NCBI GenBank assembly: GCA_025765595.1
Contig: JAIVFH010000070.1
Span: forward strand, 117,435 to 181,434
Direction of reading: 5' to 3'
Source: Obelidium mucronatum
Lineage: Eukaryota > Chytridiomycota > Chytridiomycetes > Chytridiales > Chytriomycetaceae
Length of the DNA: 64,000 nt
Shown here: positions 15,716 through 29,200 of the stretch, piece by piece
Layout: the number at the start of each line of letters is the position of its first letter
How positions within the stretch are numbered: position 1 is the first letter of the stretch
Notes under the pieces: generated by a model
Seen by the model: the letters and a program-made list of their open reading frames with translations, nothing else
Databases searched by the model: none
Told to the model about the DNA's origin: nothing
Position numbers and translations under genes: made by a program

Positions 15716-17780
15716 CTATATTTGGGGGTTCCAGATTTCCGGGTGTTCGCTCATGTATTTGACAGCATAATCATCAGCTCCAGCAAGAATAAATGGATGC
15801 TGGTGGAACTTGACTTCAGCACCTACAACAACAAAAAGTCAGTTATCTATTCCCAGTAGTTCAATAAGGTTTACAAACCCAAGTAAAAATCAGCGGCTTC
15901 ATAATATGTTTCGCCATCGGGTCGCTTAATTCGCGCCTTTTCCAAGAATTTCCCACCAACGATTCCAGAGTTTCTCTGGTGAGGTTCGAATACTGACACA
16001 GTTCCATCAACAGGGTACATTGAAATGACAAATCTACGATCCGCATCGACTTGCTTTGCCGTTTTAAGTACACCCAAGAAACGCAAGCAAATTCCATCAT
16101 ATTGCATCATTTTCAGGTCCTTTTTTCTGTGATGCGAGGATTCATTAGCACCACCGAGCATTGGTTGAACAATCTTTTCCTTCGGTGGAATATATTCTTC
16201 CAAAGGTTCCTCCTCATAATCTTCAAGCCGAACAGGATCAAACACTTCCAATCCAAACTTCTCGCGGTAGTAGTCCTTTGTGAATTCATCACAATCGCAA
16301 ATGACAAAGGGGCGACCGTAAAAATGAAGCACTGCACCAATAGTCAAATCTCTTTCTGAGTAGTAGTCATCTGGGCTGTCACTGCTTTGCCCATAAAGGA
16401 AGCGAACACGCCTTTTTGGTAGCTTGCTTCGGCGCAAGAATAATGTATTCCTCTCACGACCACTATTGGCTGGGATGCTTTCTCGGATTTCTACAGTATC
16501 GTCACTCAGATAGTAATGCACAACCATATGACGAGCATCGCCAAACACACTGTTGGTGTCATCCCAGATACAATAGAAACGCAAGACTCGACGGTCATTC
16601 TCAAGGAATTGTTTAAGGGACGATTTCGGAGCACATGGTCGCGTCGCTTTCATTCGGGAAAGAAGTTCATTGCGGTGGTTTTGGTAAGGATCTTGTGGAA
16701 ACACGCCATTTGGAGGCACTCTGATTTGCAAGTTTGACAGGAATTGCTAAATTTAAAATTGATTTAACCTCTGATTATCACTGATTTTTAAAAGATAACA
16801 ACTTACGCGAGTAAATTCATCGCAACCAACAATTTTAAAGGTCTTTGAATAAAACGTGACTTCTTTTTCTACATTTAAATCAACCACTGTATAATGTTGC
16901 CCATTCGTCTCTTGCTTTTTTTGGATTCGATGCCGGCGAATCAAAGTTCCTAAGGTCCAGCAAGAGTTTGCCCGAGAGTTAGTGTGAAAAAAAACTTATG
17001 AATATTTCGATTATCAGACAAACAACCTTGAGGAATTCCACTGTTCTGAAACTTTGGCTCACTGACGTGAATTGTATCATCTTCCAAGTAAAAGTAGATG
17101 TTACATCTGTAATTCAAAAAGAAATTAAGTAAATGTTAAATTGGTTATATTTAGCGCCATCGTATCTTACTTTCGCACTCTGTACTGCTCTTCCCTCTTT
17201 TCGTGAACAGCCTCCTGAAAATATGCATAGAATCTCAACACCTGATGATCGGTACATGAAAAGAACTTTCTGTTAAAATATCAACGGTCTCAAAATTAAA
17301 AAAAAAAAAGCTTACCTTCCGATCAAAAGCAACCCATGCCGGAACGCCTTCGCCCGATTCATTGCTGTGCGGATAAATGTCAATCGAAGTATGTATTTTG
17401 CTCTCGTCTTGACCAAATAACGGAAGTCCTCCTTGTGTTTTTTATTGTTGTTAATCATTGTTGTACATGCATAAAACACTATTGAACACACAATGCCAAA
17501 AACTCAAAAAAAATAGCGATCTAAATTGCATACCGATTCCAGGACTTTCACCCTTAAACACAGTTACAGTGTTTTTGTAATCAAACGCGTGTGATTTGCG
17601 ATGGTTTGGCAGATTCTAGAATCGAAGTCAGCTGAAATCATCTTCCTCCTTGGCCTTGCATGAGCCAACCGATTCTCTTACCATCTTATCCAAGCTAAAA
17701 GAATGACCAGCTAGAAAAGGAAGCTTTTGCTGCAACTGGTCCAACACAGGTGTGTCATTAGGAGGATTGAGGTCGTGCAT
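15716..17780 (-). CDS. EFHC1/Rib72-like DM10-domain ciliary protein, no EF-hand
   Basis: Homologue of EFHC1/EFHC2 (Rib72), an inner-junction protein of axonemal doublet microtubules. About 525 residues in roughly eight exons. Three DM10 repeats are visible. The first, around 17300-16760, includes YFYLEDDTIHV, an NSGIPQG turn and KTFKIVGCDEFTR. The second, around 16620-16250, includes VLRFYCIWDDTNSVFGD, HYYLSDDTVEIRE and RPFVICDCDEFTKDYYREKFG. The third, around 16080-15716, includes RRFVISMYPVDGTVSVFEP, NSGIVGGKFLEKA and HPFILAGADDYAVKYM. The protein stops right after the third repeat (stop 15716-15718), whereas animal EFHC1 continues into an EF-hand. The N-terminal KLPFLAGHSF matches the family start (LPFLPGTSF). 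The start at 17780 is preferred; an in-frame ATG at 17837 is possible. The C-terminus converges with PRP2, 91 bp away. Confidence 0.88.
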
Positions 17781-17850
17781 TCTACTAGTTTTTGTTGACA
17801 ATTCCAAATGGGACAATTTTTTCGAAAGCAAACACACATTTTTTTTTTAT

Positions 17851-18825
17851 CTATCTATGCTTCACTCCTTCTAAATCCAAACGAATGACAACCTTTCCAA
17901 CCAGTTCCGCATATCCCGCAGATGCTGCTGTTAGTGCATCACCCCATTCCTGTCGAAGTAGCGAGTCCTTTCTCAACAGTTGAACCAGCTCCTCCACCTC
18001 AAACAACAGACTGAAAAGAATAACGGCCCACGGCGTACAACCAGATTCCGCGAAAATCTTTCCCAAATCCCTAGACTTTGAAATCAACAACAGGAACTCC
18101 CGACTGAAAGACCCGAAAAAAAGAAAAAAAAAAAACTAATCACCTAATTTCCTGAAAAACTGGAGTTTCTACTAATGATTCACTAGGTACAATATGTGCA
18201 GACTTTGGGCCCTCCATCCTGCGATTCACGAGTTTCATGTCTAACCGGAGAGAACTACCGGCACTTTCTGAAGTAGCCGGCGGGGGCTTGAAGTTCAGAG
18301 GAAGACTTCTTCTTTTAACGCGAACTGATGATCCTACTTCTTGTGTTTGCCCAAAGAAGTCTAAGATACGGGCGGATTAGATGTTTTTTTTTAAAAAAAA
18401 AAAACGTGTATAATATATAAAAAACCTGGATACAACAATCCAAACTGTTCATGAATGGACGCGAAAGCTAAAGACCAATCAGAAATACTGAGACCAAGTT
18501 TTTTCCTTTTGAAGAGTGAGTAGAAGAGGAGGCGTTAAAAAAAAACAATTTCCAAATTCCCCAGTCAATCACAACATACCATTCTTGTGCAACCCACGAA
18601 GCCAAAGGAATAGAAAAAAGTTTGGAAAACTGTCCAAGTGCCCTAATCCGGTATTCTCGCAACAACTTCCTTGCATGATGGTTGATGACAACTTCCAAGT
18701 GGAACTAGCCAAAAAAGAAAAAAAAGAATCAGTTTACCCAACTCAGTTACCCAACGCTCTATTTTTTCTTCTTTTTTTACTTACAGTGTTTGAGGCAGGA
18801 TCAATCGGTGAACTAAGTAAAAACT

Positions 18826-18858
<33 letters not shown>

Positions 18859-20288
18859 GACAAGAGTCTTTGATTTCCCAAACCTTTTCTTGGGATCAAC
18901 CGTTTCTGAACCCCCCATCTCCAAATGCTCCATTGACAACCGCAAAGTGCCAACCATATCGTCTGAATACCCATCGATCGACTTGTAGAACCGAATCAAC
19001 TCTTTTGCTGTACGAAAGTCCCCAGTATCCAACGCTTTTTGCAACAAGGCTTCAGCAAACTGATAAAAACAAAAAAAGAAAGACATGTTAACCACACACA
19101 TACAACACACACACACACACACACACAAAAAATAAGGAACAAGCCCATTGAAAAAATAAAACATACTTTCACGCTAACCGACGCCGGTTTCAGTGTCTGA
19201 ATGATAATCAGATACGAAGTAGCCGTTCGGAGATAGTTGCGATCCAGACATGCCTTTCAATGCAGTTCCATTTTGTGGGTTAACCAGACATGACTAAAAC
19301 GCAAAAAAAAAGAGGAATTATTACCTGAAACAACTGTTCAGGTTCCCCAGCCACATTGAAAAAGTGCTCCCACAATGAAACATCAGTTTTTCTCGCACAT
19401 TGGGATATAATGTCAAGAAATCTCGGAAATCTTTTGAGGAACTCAACGACTCGTTGTAAAAGTGATTCTACGGAAAAAACACAGCAAGGAAAGTTGAATT
19501 GTTTAAACACAAAAAAAACATAAATAAAAAAATAAAAAAATATAAAAAAAACACACCTGTTCCCAATTTGACAGTTCCCGCCGACTCATCTTCAAGAACT
19601 TTATGAAGCAACATTTCAAGTGAATGTGAAAAGTACTTGTACTTTTTGTAATGACTGATGAAATTGTACGCAATACTGGGACAATCGGCAAGCAAGAAGA
19701 AACGAATAAACGTATCCAAGAATAATTGACTCTATATACCCCACCAAAAAAAAAATGTCCCCATTGTCCCCAATCAAAGAAACTTCAGCGCACAACAAAC
19801 AAAACAAAACAAAAAAAGTAGGATTTACCAACATTTGCCTCTGGCCTGTACACGACACACTGAGCCGCCATATTTGTTGATATTCCAGACTCCAATCCAA
19901 ATATCAAACCTCGTTGAAACATGATGCCTAATATAATTCAATCAAAGAAAGGGATTAAGATCAAACATGAAAGGAAACAAAAAAAAAGACAAAAAAAAAA
20001 AAAAGGGTCAATTACAAAGTGGATAAAAAGATATGTTCTCATGAATCATATTCTCCTTGGCATACAGAAACCCCCCAGAGGAGGAAGACAAACTACCGCC
20101 GCCGCCATCATCATGAAGGATCCAGATCTTCAATCCTTCAAGACCAAATGTCCAAAGAGTTTGCTTAACCCCACTCACGCCGTGTGAGATCCAAAAATAT
20201 TCAACCTTGTCTGTAACCATTGTTTGCTTCCAAACCCCGTCTGTCTGAAAAAGGTTTTTACGCGAAATGTTTTTTTTTTGTGAGGTGT

Positions 20289-20322
<34 letters not shown>

Positions 20323-20892
20323 TTTTTTGAGTACAATAAAAAAAAAAAACCAACAAAATATCAAAACCTTACCGTCTCTTCCAATAAACTCAATATGCCC
20401 CCATTCAAAAGCAAAATAGTTCCATTCGCCGAAAGTGCCGTCGCGTCATTTATTGGATTCCAGAGAATGGATTGAACAGATCCAACATGGTGGATCACAT
20501 TCTCCAACAGAACCTGCTGCCGAACCCGCAAAGTAGCTGTTGCAGCATCTGTCCAAAAAAAAAAAAAGATGTTGGTGATGAGTTCTTTTGATGCCCACAA
20601 AAATTAAGAAGAAGAAAGTAAACAAAAAAAAAAAAATATAAACTTGTTTTAACAATGTCAAATCGGCGAAGAACGCAATCGTCCGTCAAACAAAGCAACG
20701 TTGAACCAAAAATCGATAATTGAACTACAGGGAATGCAACAGGCTCCGTGTGTAAACATTTCAAATCCAGATTTGATTCTCGTGAGAAAATTCGAATCTA
20801 TTAGGGAGAAGGAAAAATGAATAAATAAAAAGGAATGGATTTCCTGTTTTTCATTTCTTCTTCTAAACCCCACTCAAGCGTCAAAACAAAAA

Positions 20893-20932
<40 letters not shown>

Positions 20933-23146
20933 TTTTTTTTTGTTTTTTTTTTTTACCTGAAACCCTGGAACTGCGAAATCTTGGGTAGCCGCCACAATCA
21001 AGTCCTCATACCAAAGCAACCCTCCTCTAACAGCAAAGCTCTGCTCCTGACTTTCATTTCCAAAAAGTTTCCATCGGTTTGCTTGAATATTGTAATGCGC
21101 CAAACCCCGTGTACCGGCAATCGCCACAAATGTTGCCGTAGAATTCATGACAGCATACTTTAAAAAAACACACAAAACAGGAATTTTCAAACAAAAAGAG
21201 AAAAAAATAGAGATTTACAAGTAGGAATACTCAACTCGTATCGGCCAATTGGAAGCCAAGTATATGACTGGTATTTGCACAGATTCCCATTGCGTTAAAT
21301 CAAGACTAACGGCATCTAACCCATCACCGCTGCAATCTCGAATCAAGAGCTTGTCGTCACCCACCAAGAAGACCGTCGAAACATTGTCCTGAGTAACCAG
21401 ATTAAGGGTTTCAATATACATGTATATACATTAAATAAGTGCAAATCAAACCATATTTTGACAATTTGCAAGGGGAGACTGTAGAAACTTGAGTGCATAC
21501 AAATCTTTGGAGGAAATAAAGCAAGTCAGTGTTTTTTTGTTGTTTTGTTTTTTTTTTTTGGTGCCAACAGTTTATTACGGTATGTACCTCGATCACCCGT
21601 TGCCGATGAATGTATCAGCAATTCCGTGCCGCCTTGACCCCAAAACATTGTGTCGACACCATAAAAATACGGATCAATCTGTGAGGGATTCCTAAAAATC
21701 ACAGGTGGGACTCAATGACACATCTTCTAAATGGTTGGTAGAAGAAACAAAAAAAAAAAAAACTCACAGATCATCTTGGATATTTGAAAGATTGGATTGA
21801 AAGAGCAGGGTTCCAAAGAGACTCCAAATTGAAATTCCGCCAGTCTTCCATCCTACGGCGAGAGCGCTTCCATTTGGAGTCCATTCAATTGATGATACTG
21901 CACCAAGTTTCGTGGTCTGTCCCAAGTTTGATATCAAATCATGAGAATGAATGGCTTCTTGACGGTCATCGGTCAGTTGATACACTTTGACGTGTCCCCT
22001 GCGGAATCGAAAGAGTATAAGACAAAGAAAAGTATGGAGTGGATAGTACACCGACAAATGGTATCAAAAATAAAACTCACATTGCATCACCCAGAGCAAT
22101 AATATGAAATCTGGGATTTATAGATATACATGTCGCAGGAGGTACAGCTGTAGAAGTGTCGTGAAAGCATAGTCCCGCCCAAGAATAAAATACCGCATCA
22201 TCATCATCATCCTCATCATCGCGATTGTTATCGCCAGCACCGTCGTCACCATCATTGGAATAACTGAAATCGTCTGATCGTTCTTCTTCAATACGCTGAG
22301 CAATGAATGCATCACCAAATTCATTTATCCAAGCAAACAGGTCCATAGAAGAATTAACAGTGATGAATGATATAGCTTTAATAATATTGATTAGATGGTG
22401 GAGTTCATATAGTAAACAGAGAGAACAAAGAATATCATGTAAATAAAAATAAAGGGCGGTAGATTGCGCACCAACGTCAGGATCCACAAAAGTCAAATCG
22501 GCCAGGGAAATGGTATCAAACTCATTGACGATTCCTGTCCAAGAAAGCGAGAGAATCGAAGGAGATTCGTTTGTGCACAGCAGCACTTCATCTGGTAGAC
22601 CGACACCGCTGGAAGAAAAAGATGTTTTGAGAAAGTTCATTCATGAGCCGCGCGTACCAGCGGATGCCAGTGTTGATCTCCAGCGCCATTTTAAACACCA
22701 GGGCGGCGCGGGCGGGCGCGCGGCCTTCGCCCGGGCCGCGCGCAAAGTGGTGCTCGGCGGGGAAGGCGTAGGCCAGCGGCGGGGCGCGCACGACGTCGTA
22801 GAAGTGCAGGAAGCCGCGGTCCGTCAGCACAATCAGCGCCGTCGCGTCCGGCCGCCACACGGCGTCGCGGTTGCGCCCGTCCTCGGCGACTGTCACGGCC
22901 GCGCGCCGCGCGTGCGACAGCAGCGCGCGCGGCTGCGCGGAGTGAGTCATCAAACAATCAACATTCGAACAATAAACATTCAAACAATAAACGCACCCGC
23001 ACCGCCCACAGCGCAACGCCCGCTGCCGCCACGCACACAAACAGCGTCGCGTCCGGCGACAGCCGCGCCGCAACAATGCGTTCGTCGCCTGCCTCCGCAT
23101 CCGCGCGCTGCGAGAGTCGCTTGGCGGTGCCCTCGACAAAGTACAT
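17851..23146 (-). CDS. RIC1: RIC1-like Rab6/Ypt6 guanine-nucleotide exchange factor subunit
   Basis: RIC1 with RGP1 activates Rab6/Ypt6 at the Golgi for endosome-to-Golgi return. The start MYFVEGTAKRL at 23146 matches the animal MYFLSGWPKRL start. The N-terminal half is a WD/beta-propeller region. Landmarks are the AVWRPDATALIVLTDRGFLHFY strand pair (about 22850), SSIEWTPNGSALAVGW (about 21880), ASNWPIRVEYS (about 21240) and GLAHYNIQANRWKLFGNESQEQ (about 21100). The C-terminal RIC1 domain includes LEMLLHKVLEDE (about 19600), FPRFLDIISQCARKTDVSLWEHFF (about 19400) and ELIRFYKSIDG (about 18990). It ends at the stop 17851-17853. Many short introns are present, one with a 39-C run. The first ~450 coding bases (22690-23140) are very GC-rich. 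It lies 70 bp upstream of the EFHC1-like start on the same strand and is divergent from DYNC2H1. Confidence 0.88.
20894..20932 (+). repeat. 39-nt poly-C run in a RIC1 intron
   Basis: Thirty-nine consecutive C, followed directly by a T run with one interrupting G (to about 20954). On the transcribed strand this is poly-G followed by poly-A, inside a RIC1 intron. The length may be affected by sequencing error. Confidence 0.85.
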
Positions 23147-23243
23147 TATTATTAATTTATTATTCGTTGTTTTTCTGAATCAACAAATATTAATAAATAA
23201 ATAAATAAAAATAAATAAATAAAACATCAAAACAAAAAGAAAG
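23147..23243. promoter_or_regulatory. 97-bp shared 5' region between RIC1 and DYNC2H1
   Basis: Only 97 bp of very AT-rich DNA separate the divergent start codons of RIC1 (-) and the dynein-2 heavy chain (+). The segment contains TAAATAAATAAA-type repeats and no other frame. Both promoters must lie here or inside the first exons. I infer a bidirectional promoter; no specific factor site was recognised. Confidence 0.5.
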
Positions 23244-26200
23244 ATGGACGATTGGCTCGAAAAAGTCATTGACGTCCACCTGGGTTCAAACCACAGCCAC
23301 GCGGCTGTCTCGAGGCTTCTCGAGTCCAGCGAATTGGCCAGGTTTCTGAGCGACGAACACAAGGACTCGGTCGCGTCTCTGTACATTTCAAAACAACAAG
23401 TATGTCAAGTCCCCAACCGTCTGTCCACCATGAACGCGTCTTTTTATCTGACTGTTTTTACATTCTTATTGTTTTTGGCAGAATGGCGACCTCAAATTCT
23501 ACTTGGATCTGAATATTGAGCAGAGTGATCTCTCCAGTCATACCATCGTTCTGACAAAACAACCAGGCCGAGCTGTGAATGATCCCTCAGAAGTGACCAT
23601 CACGCCATTCTCAGGTACTTCCCCAGAGAATGCACTCTGTCAAGTTATTCATGACGTGTTTGTGCCTCTGCTACGGTATTGTTGTTTTATTGTTTGAAGC
23701 AATCGGCCATTCAAAAACCCCTCTTCTTGCCACAGAAATTCACGATGCAAGATAAATGATAAAACAAGACATTTGCTGTCTGATCTCGATGCTAGCTTGT
23801 CTCTAGATCTTGGCCGATCAGGTCTATCTTGAAAAATTACTCGTTCAATTGCATACTGATGTAATTTTCCCAGCCGCTCCTGATATTGACGTTATTTCTA
23901 TTGCTTCAATCGATGACGAATTTAAATATTGGGAAAAACGTGCAGAGAGTTGCCAGGTTTGAATTTCATTCTCCTCCATTAACACACGTTGAACGCCAGA
24001 ACTCAACTGTCACACTTATTCTCCAGGGCCGTGAACGCGAAAGATGCCTGTTTTTTAAAGACGCTGTCAAGAATTTAATTTTGGAGATTGACTACGCAAA
24101 GTGGGTGTCCCCTACCTGAACCGTGTAATTTTTCTCAACAAATGTTTTTTTTTTTTTTGACTTTCCACAAAGCTCTATGCCCTTAATTGAGTTAGGGGAC
24201 ATTGCGGAAAAAGTCCAAGACAGTCTTGATGATATCTGGTGATTAATTGGCCTCAAAGAGTCGCACATTTGTTTCTCATACTCAAGACTTATTTCATTTC
24301 TTAGGCGCCAGAAACTTTACAGCGTTTATCCACAGCCCAGAATGGACCGCCTCATGTCCTTGTCCTGCGAAAGAGTGATTGAAATTCTGAGAATCAAGTT
24401 AAAGCCAGCTTTGGACGCCAACAATGAATCATTCTTGAAGGTAAAAAAATTATTACATTGATTAATAGGAAAAAAAAAGGCTCAAAAATAATATATATAT
24501 AACAAAAAAAAAAAAAAACTCAGATCAAGGACGATTTGCGTTCTGCTATGCAAGTTTGTGAACGTATCAGCGATGTTTTGACTTCTTTGACTGTTCGATT
24601 TTGGCCTCACTTTGGACCCCATCCGTGGGTTGGCGAAAAGTTTGAATCCGTAAAGTTCAGCAAATTCTTGACGAGATTAAACGAAGTAAATCCATTAATT
24701 CTTGTTGTTGTTGTTTGTTTTTTATTTACCTAAACCTCACCGCTCTTTTTTCCCCCCTTGATAGTTTTACGAATTCCGTTCATCCCATAACCTCATTGCC
24801 CAACTTCTCTCATATGAAGAAAAGAAGGAAGTACAGTTTGACAAAACATTATTATGGTTAAAAGATGTAGATTCCTTGGACTTGAATGGGACGCAATGGG
24901 AAACGGCAGTACTCCAGTACAAAAAGTCGCTGGTTTTATCTGAAAAAATGATTGCCAATAAGCTGAGCCAGTTGTTCACGTCTATTCAATCCCAACCCCA
25001 TCAAATGCTTCAAGAATTCCAAAAGTATGGAGATTTGATTCGTAGAGAAGTTATCTTTAAGAAATTAGGTAAAAATATTTTGTTATATTTCGCCCTCCCT
25101 TCCATCCTAAATTTTTAACCCGAAAATTTCTCTCCAGCGTCTGAGCGTGAAGCTTTGTTGGGTCAAATTCTGGGGAATTTGAAACATATTAGTGTGGAAT
25201 ACAAGGATCGATCAAACGAGCTGAGGGTTGAGTGCTTTGATATTTACGTTTATACTGTTGTTATGCAATCTTCCTGACATACCCGTCACCTTGCAGAAAA
25301 ATGACGCAATTGAATCATCTCATTATTTGCAAATGATCATATGGCTCAGACAGGCCCTTGCAAAGGTAATATATTTTCTTGGTTCCAGATTTGATTTTTG
25401 TGGGAAGGGTTATTTGACAAAATTTTCAACACAACAAAAAAAAGATTGATGAATCCTCAAAAGCCGTTGAAATACTCTCCCCCAACGACAGCAACTTTGA
25501 AGGCATGGCCGTAGAACTATTCAAAACGCTGAAAAAAAGTGAAAAAGACCAATTCTCTGCATGGACGTCTCACGTTGAAGACGTTCTCGAAAACAATGTC
25601 CTTCGCGAGAGGTTTCAGTCTGGCAAGTTGATGGAAATGAGTCAAAAAGATGGAGCTCTTCGTGTCAATTTTGATGAGTCTTTGGTTACGCTTATTCGAG
25701 AAGTTCGGCAGCTGATGGGGTTTGGGTTCATGATTCCACAGAAAATTCTAAAGACGATTGAAACGGCACGAAAGTATTATCGATATGGTGTTATTTTGAA
25801 GCAAGTTGCTCATTTCTATAATACTATTCATGAGCAAATGCTGCCGTCACAGTATACCATGCTCATTGAGCCCGCTAAAGCTTTTGAAAGACTGGTTCGG
25901 GATCCCCTTGTAGTTCCTGACCAAAGAAACAAACCCGGCGGTGGTTTTGATTGGAGTGTTCAAGCGAGCGTTGAGGAGTACATTAATAGGCTACAAAACT
26001 CTGCAAATCACTTGACATCTGAAAACAGACGGTTAAGGAAATACCATGGTCATATCTGTGATATTGTGGTGAATTTGCTTTCTGTTGACTTGGTGAAGCC
26101 TCAAACCAAGGGAAAGTGGAAGGAATCGATTGCTTCTATTCGAGGATTGATTGCATCTGCGCAAGAAGGAGAAATTAAAGCTGATGATACAATTATTTGG

Positions 26201-29200
26201 AGGAACCACTGGGATCATCAATTATACAAGGCCTTGGAATATCAGGTATTGCTTTTTTTTTTTCTTCTTTCTGCAAAACCTTTTTTTCTTCTCCTTCTTC
26301 CTCCAATTTACCCTTTTTTTTTCGTTTCCTATTCAAGTATCGCATAAGTCTAGAAAATTTGAATGAAAACCTGCCGGAAGTGAAAGTAGATCTCATCTTC
26401 CAGCAACAAAAATTGCAGTTCCGACCAGCCTATGAAAACATCAAGGCAAACTATTACAGAGAAATGAAGAACATTATCAATATACCAGCAGCTTTCAAAG
26501 GTCTCGGAGACAGCACAATTTTTACCCGAATGGTAGACACAAATTCATCATCGTTGGCAATCGTATACAAAAAAACGGACGAACTGTTTAGCAACTTGCT
26601 CTTGGTGTACGATAGCTTCAAAGATTGGGTGGTACTTGGATCCATCAACCTCGAAGCCTTTGTCCAAGACTGCCTTGTGGATGTAAGTGACTGGGAACTG
26701 AACTTCCGGATGGTCAAAGTGAAGGGAAAAGAAGCGGAACAAATCCCGCCAACGATTCAAATTGATTGCATAACAATCTCAACTGCTCCTCTGAAGGCAA
26801 CTATTGACGATCACTTGCAGAGACTCTTTGATTGTCTTCTCAGCTCACTTCGAAAGTCGGTTGAAGACCACTTGGCAATTATTGATGACTTTGTTGTTAA
26901 GGGGGCCGATGTTTTGAGTAAAAGGCCTCAAACTTTGGAAGAAATTGGTGAAGCCAACAACAACCATGAAAAGTTGTCGGCGGCAAAGGCATCCATCAGC
27001 CACCATTTTGAAAAAGCGGATATAAAAAACAAGCTTTTAAAGTCAGTTTCTGGAGGAGGTATTGATATCAGCAAAATCCACTCGAAATGGAGTAAACTGG
27101 AACTCATGCTTGAAAGCCACGAACTTGTCATTCGAGAGCAAGTTGAAATGCTAAGGAACGCAATCGATGGCCGGAAACAAGCTTTCGTCTCTGGAATGGA
27201 CAAATTCGTATCCAGATGGAAACAGCTGAAACCAAAGATGGAATGCATTCATGAAATCAACTATGCATCTAAAGCAATGGCATGCATTCAAGAACGGAAA
27301 ACTGAATGCGATGAGCTCATGTCGGTCAAGGACCAAATTGAAATTGATTGCAAGCATTTCGGAATGGAAGTTCCGGAATTGGTGGATGTCATTGCTGTTC
27401 AAAACGATATTCTTCAAGAAGAGAAAACGTGGAGCTTTTATTCAGAGTATGATACTGCCATCAAGAATATTATGGAAGAAGATTGGATATCGTTCCGAGG
27501 AAAAGCTAGCAAATTTGAAGATCTTTTGCTCGATTGGTTTGAACGTACCCGAGCGAGGGGAGTGGATCCGCTGACAGTTTATATCCAGTCGCAAATTGAT
27601 GGATATAGAGACATATTTCCTTATTTTAAGTTTTTGAGAGGAGATTCGTGGATGTCAGAGCATTGGGGGGAGCTTTTTCGGCTGATTTCTATTCCAAAAG
27701 GGGTATCGTTGTCTGAATTGACCGTGGGGCATATACTGGGCTGTAAAAGCAACGTGCTGTCAAAAATAGCCGAGATAAAGGATCTGAATGGTAGAGCAAG
27801 CGGCGAAGTCGCAATCCGAGAAGCTCTCCAAGAGCTTGATATGTGGGGCGCGGGTGCAATGTTTTCGCTGAGTGATTACCAGGATGCAAAAGGAAACGCG
27901 TTGAAAATTGTCAAGGACTGGAAAGAAACAATGGCACAAGTTGGTGACAATCAGTCTCTTCTCCAGTCTCTGAAAGACTCTCCGTACTACAAAAACTTTG
28001 CCGACAAGACGCAATTGTGGGAACAGAAGTTGTCTGGAATTGACGAAGTTTTGCGCAATCTGAATAGTGTTCAAAGAAAATGGGTTTACCTTGAACCAAT
28101 CTTCAATCATGGGGCTTTGCCATCTGAGCAATCTCGGTTTTCTCGAATCGATGCAGATTTCTGTCGAATCTGTGCTGCTATTGCGAAAGATAATCGCATC
28201 GTTTCTGTCCTGTCTATCAGCAACATCCGTGATACCTTGACTGCCCTAGTAGATCAACTTGAAAGATGCCAAAAGGCATTGAATGAGTTTTTAGAATCCA
28301 AGCGGTCCCGTTTCCCCCGGTTCTACTTTCTTGGTGACGAGGACTTGCTTGAAATTTTGGGACAATCACAAAATCCAAATGTTATTCAGTCTCATCTCAA
28401 AAAATTATTTGCCGGAGTCAATCAAGTTGACTTTGATGAAAATATTTCCTCCATCATTGCAATGAAGAGTTTAGAGGGTGAAACTGTGAAACTCCAGACA
28501 CCAGTGGTATTGAGTCATAATGTTGAAGCATGGCTGGATACATTTGCAAAAGAGATGCAGAATACATTACGAGCCTTGCTGGATCAATGCCTGGGCCAAA
28601 CCGATATTTTTAGATTCCCCGCACAAGTTCTCGAGTTGGCTGAGTACATCAATTTCACAGCGAAATGTTCTGAAGCAATCAAAAGAGGGTCATTGGGGGC
28701 TCTAAGTCGTGATTTAAAGATCCAGCTCGAAAAATACACATCATTTAATTCAATGAGTATTGATGATCCACGAGAGCGACGTGTGACGGACATCAAGGTG
28801 AAGGGATTGATTCTGGATGTAATTCACTTCATAGATGTGGTGGATCAGCTTCAAAAAGGTGGAGTTTCTAGTTTGTCTGATTGGGAGTGGCAGCGCCAAC
28901 TTCGAATCTACCTGGATAAAGATTCAGCTTCTGGATGCGTAGTGAAGATGAATGAAGCCGACTTCAACTACACTTTCGAGTACCAAGGAAATCCGCCGAA
29001 GCTTGTTCACACTCCCTTAACGGATAAATGTTATTTGACTTTGACTCAAGCTATGGCGAGTGGATTCGGTGGAAATCCCTTTGGGTGAGGTTCAGCTACT
29101 TAAAAGGGTACATTGGTCTAACACGATTCTGCAGGCCCGCGGGAACAGGAAAGACAGAGTCTGTTAAAGCACTTGGTGTTCTTTTTGGAAGACAGGTGCT

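Noticed and set aside
22510..23178. 222-codon plus-strand frame opposite the RIC1 start
   Set aside because: It is the shadow of the GC-rich RIC1 5' exons. The minus strand gives the conserved RIC1 N-terminus and splice sites.
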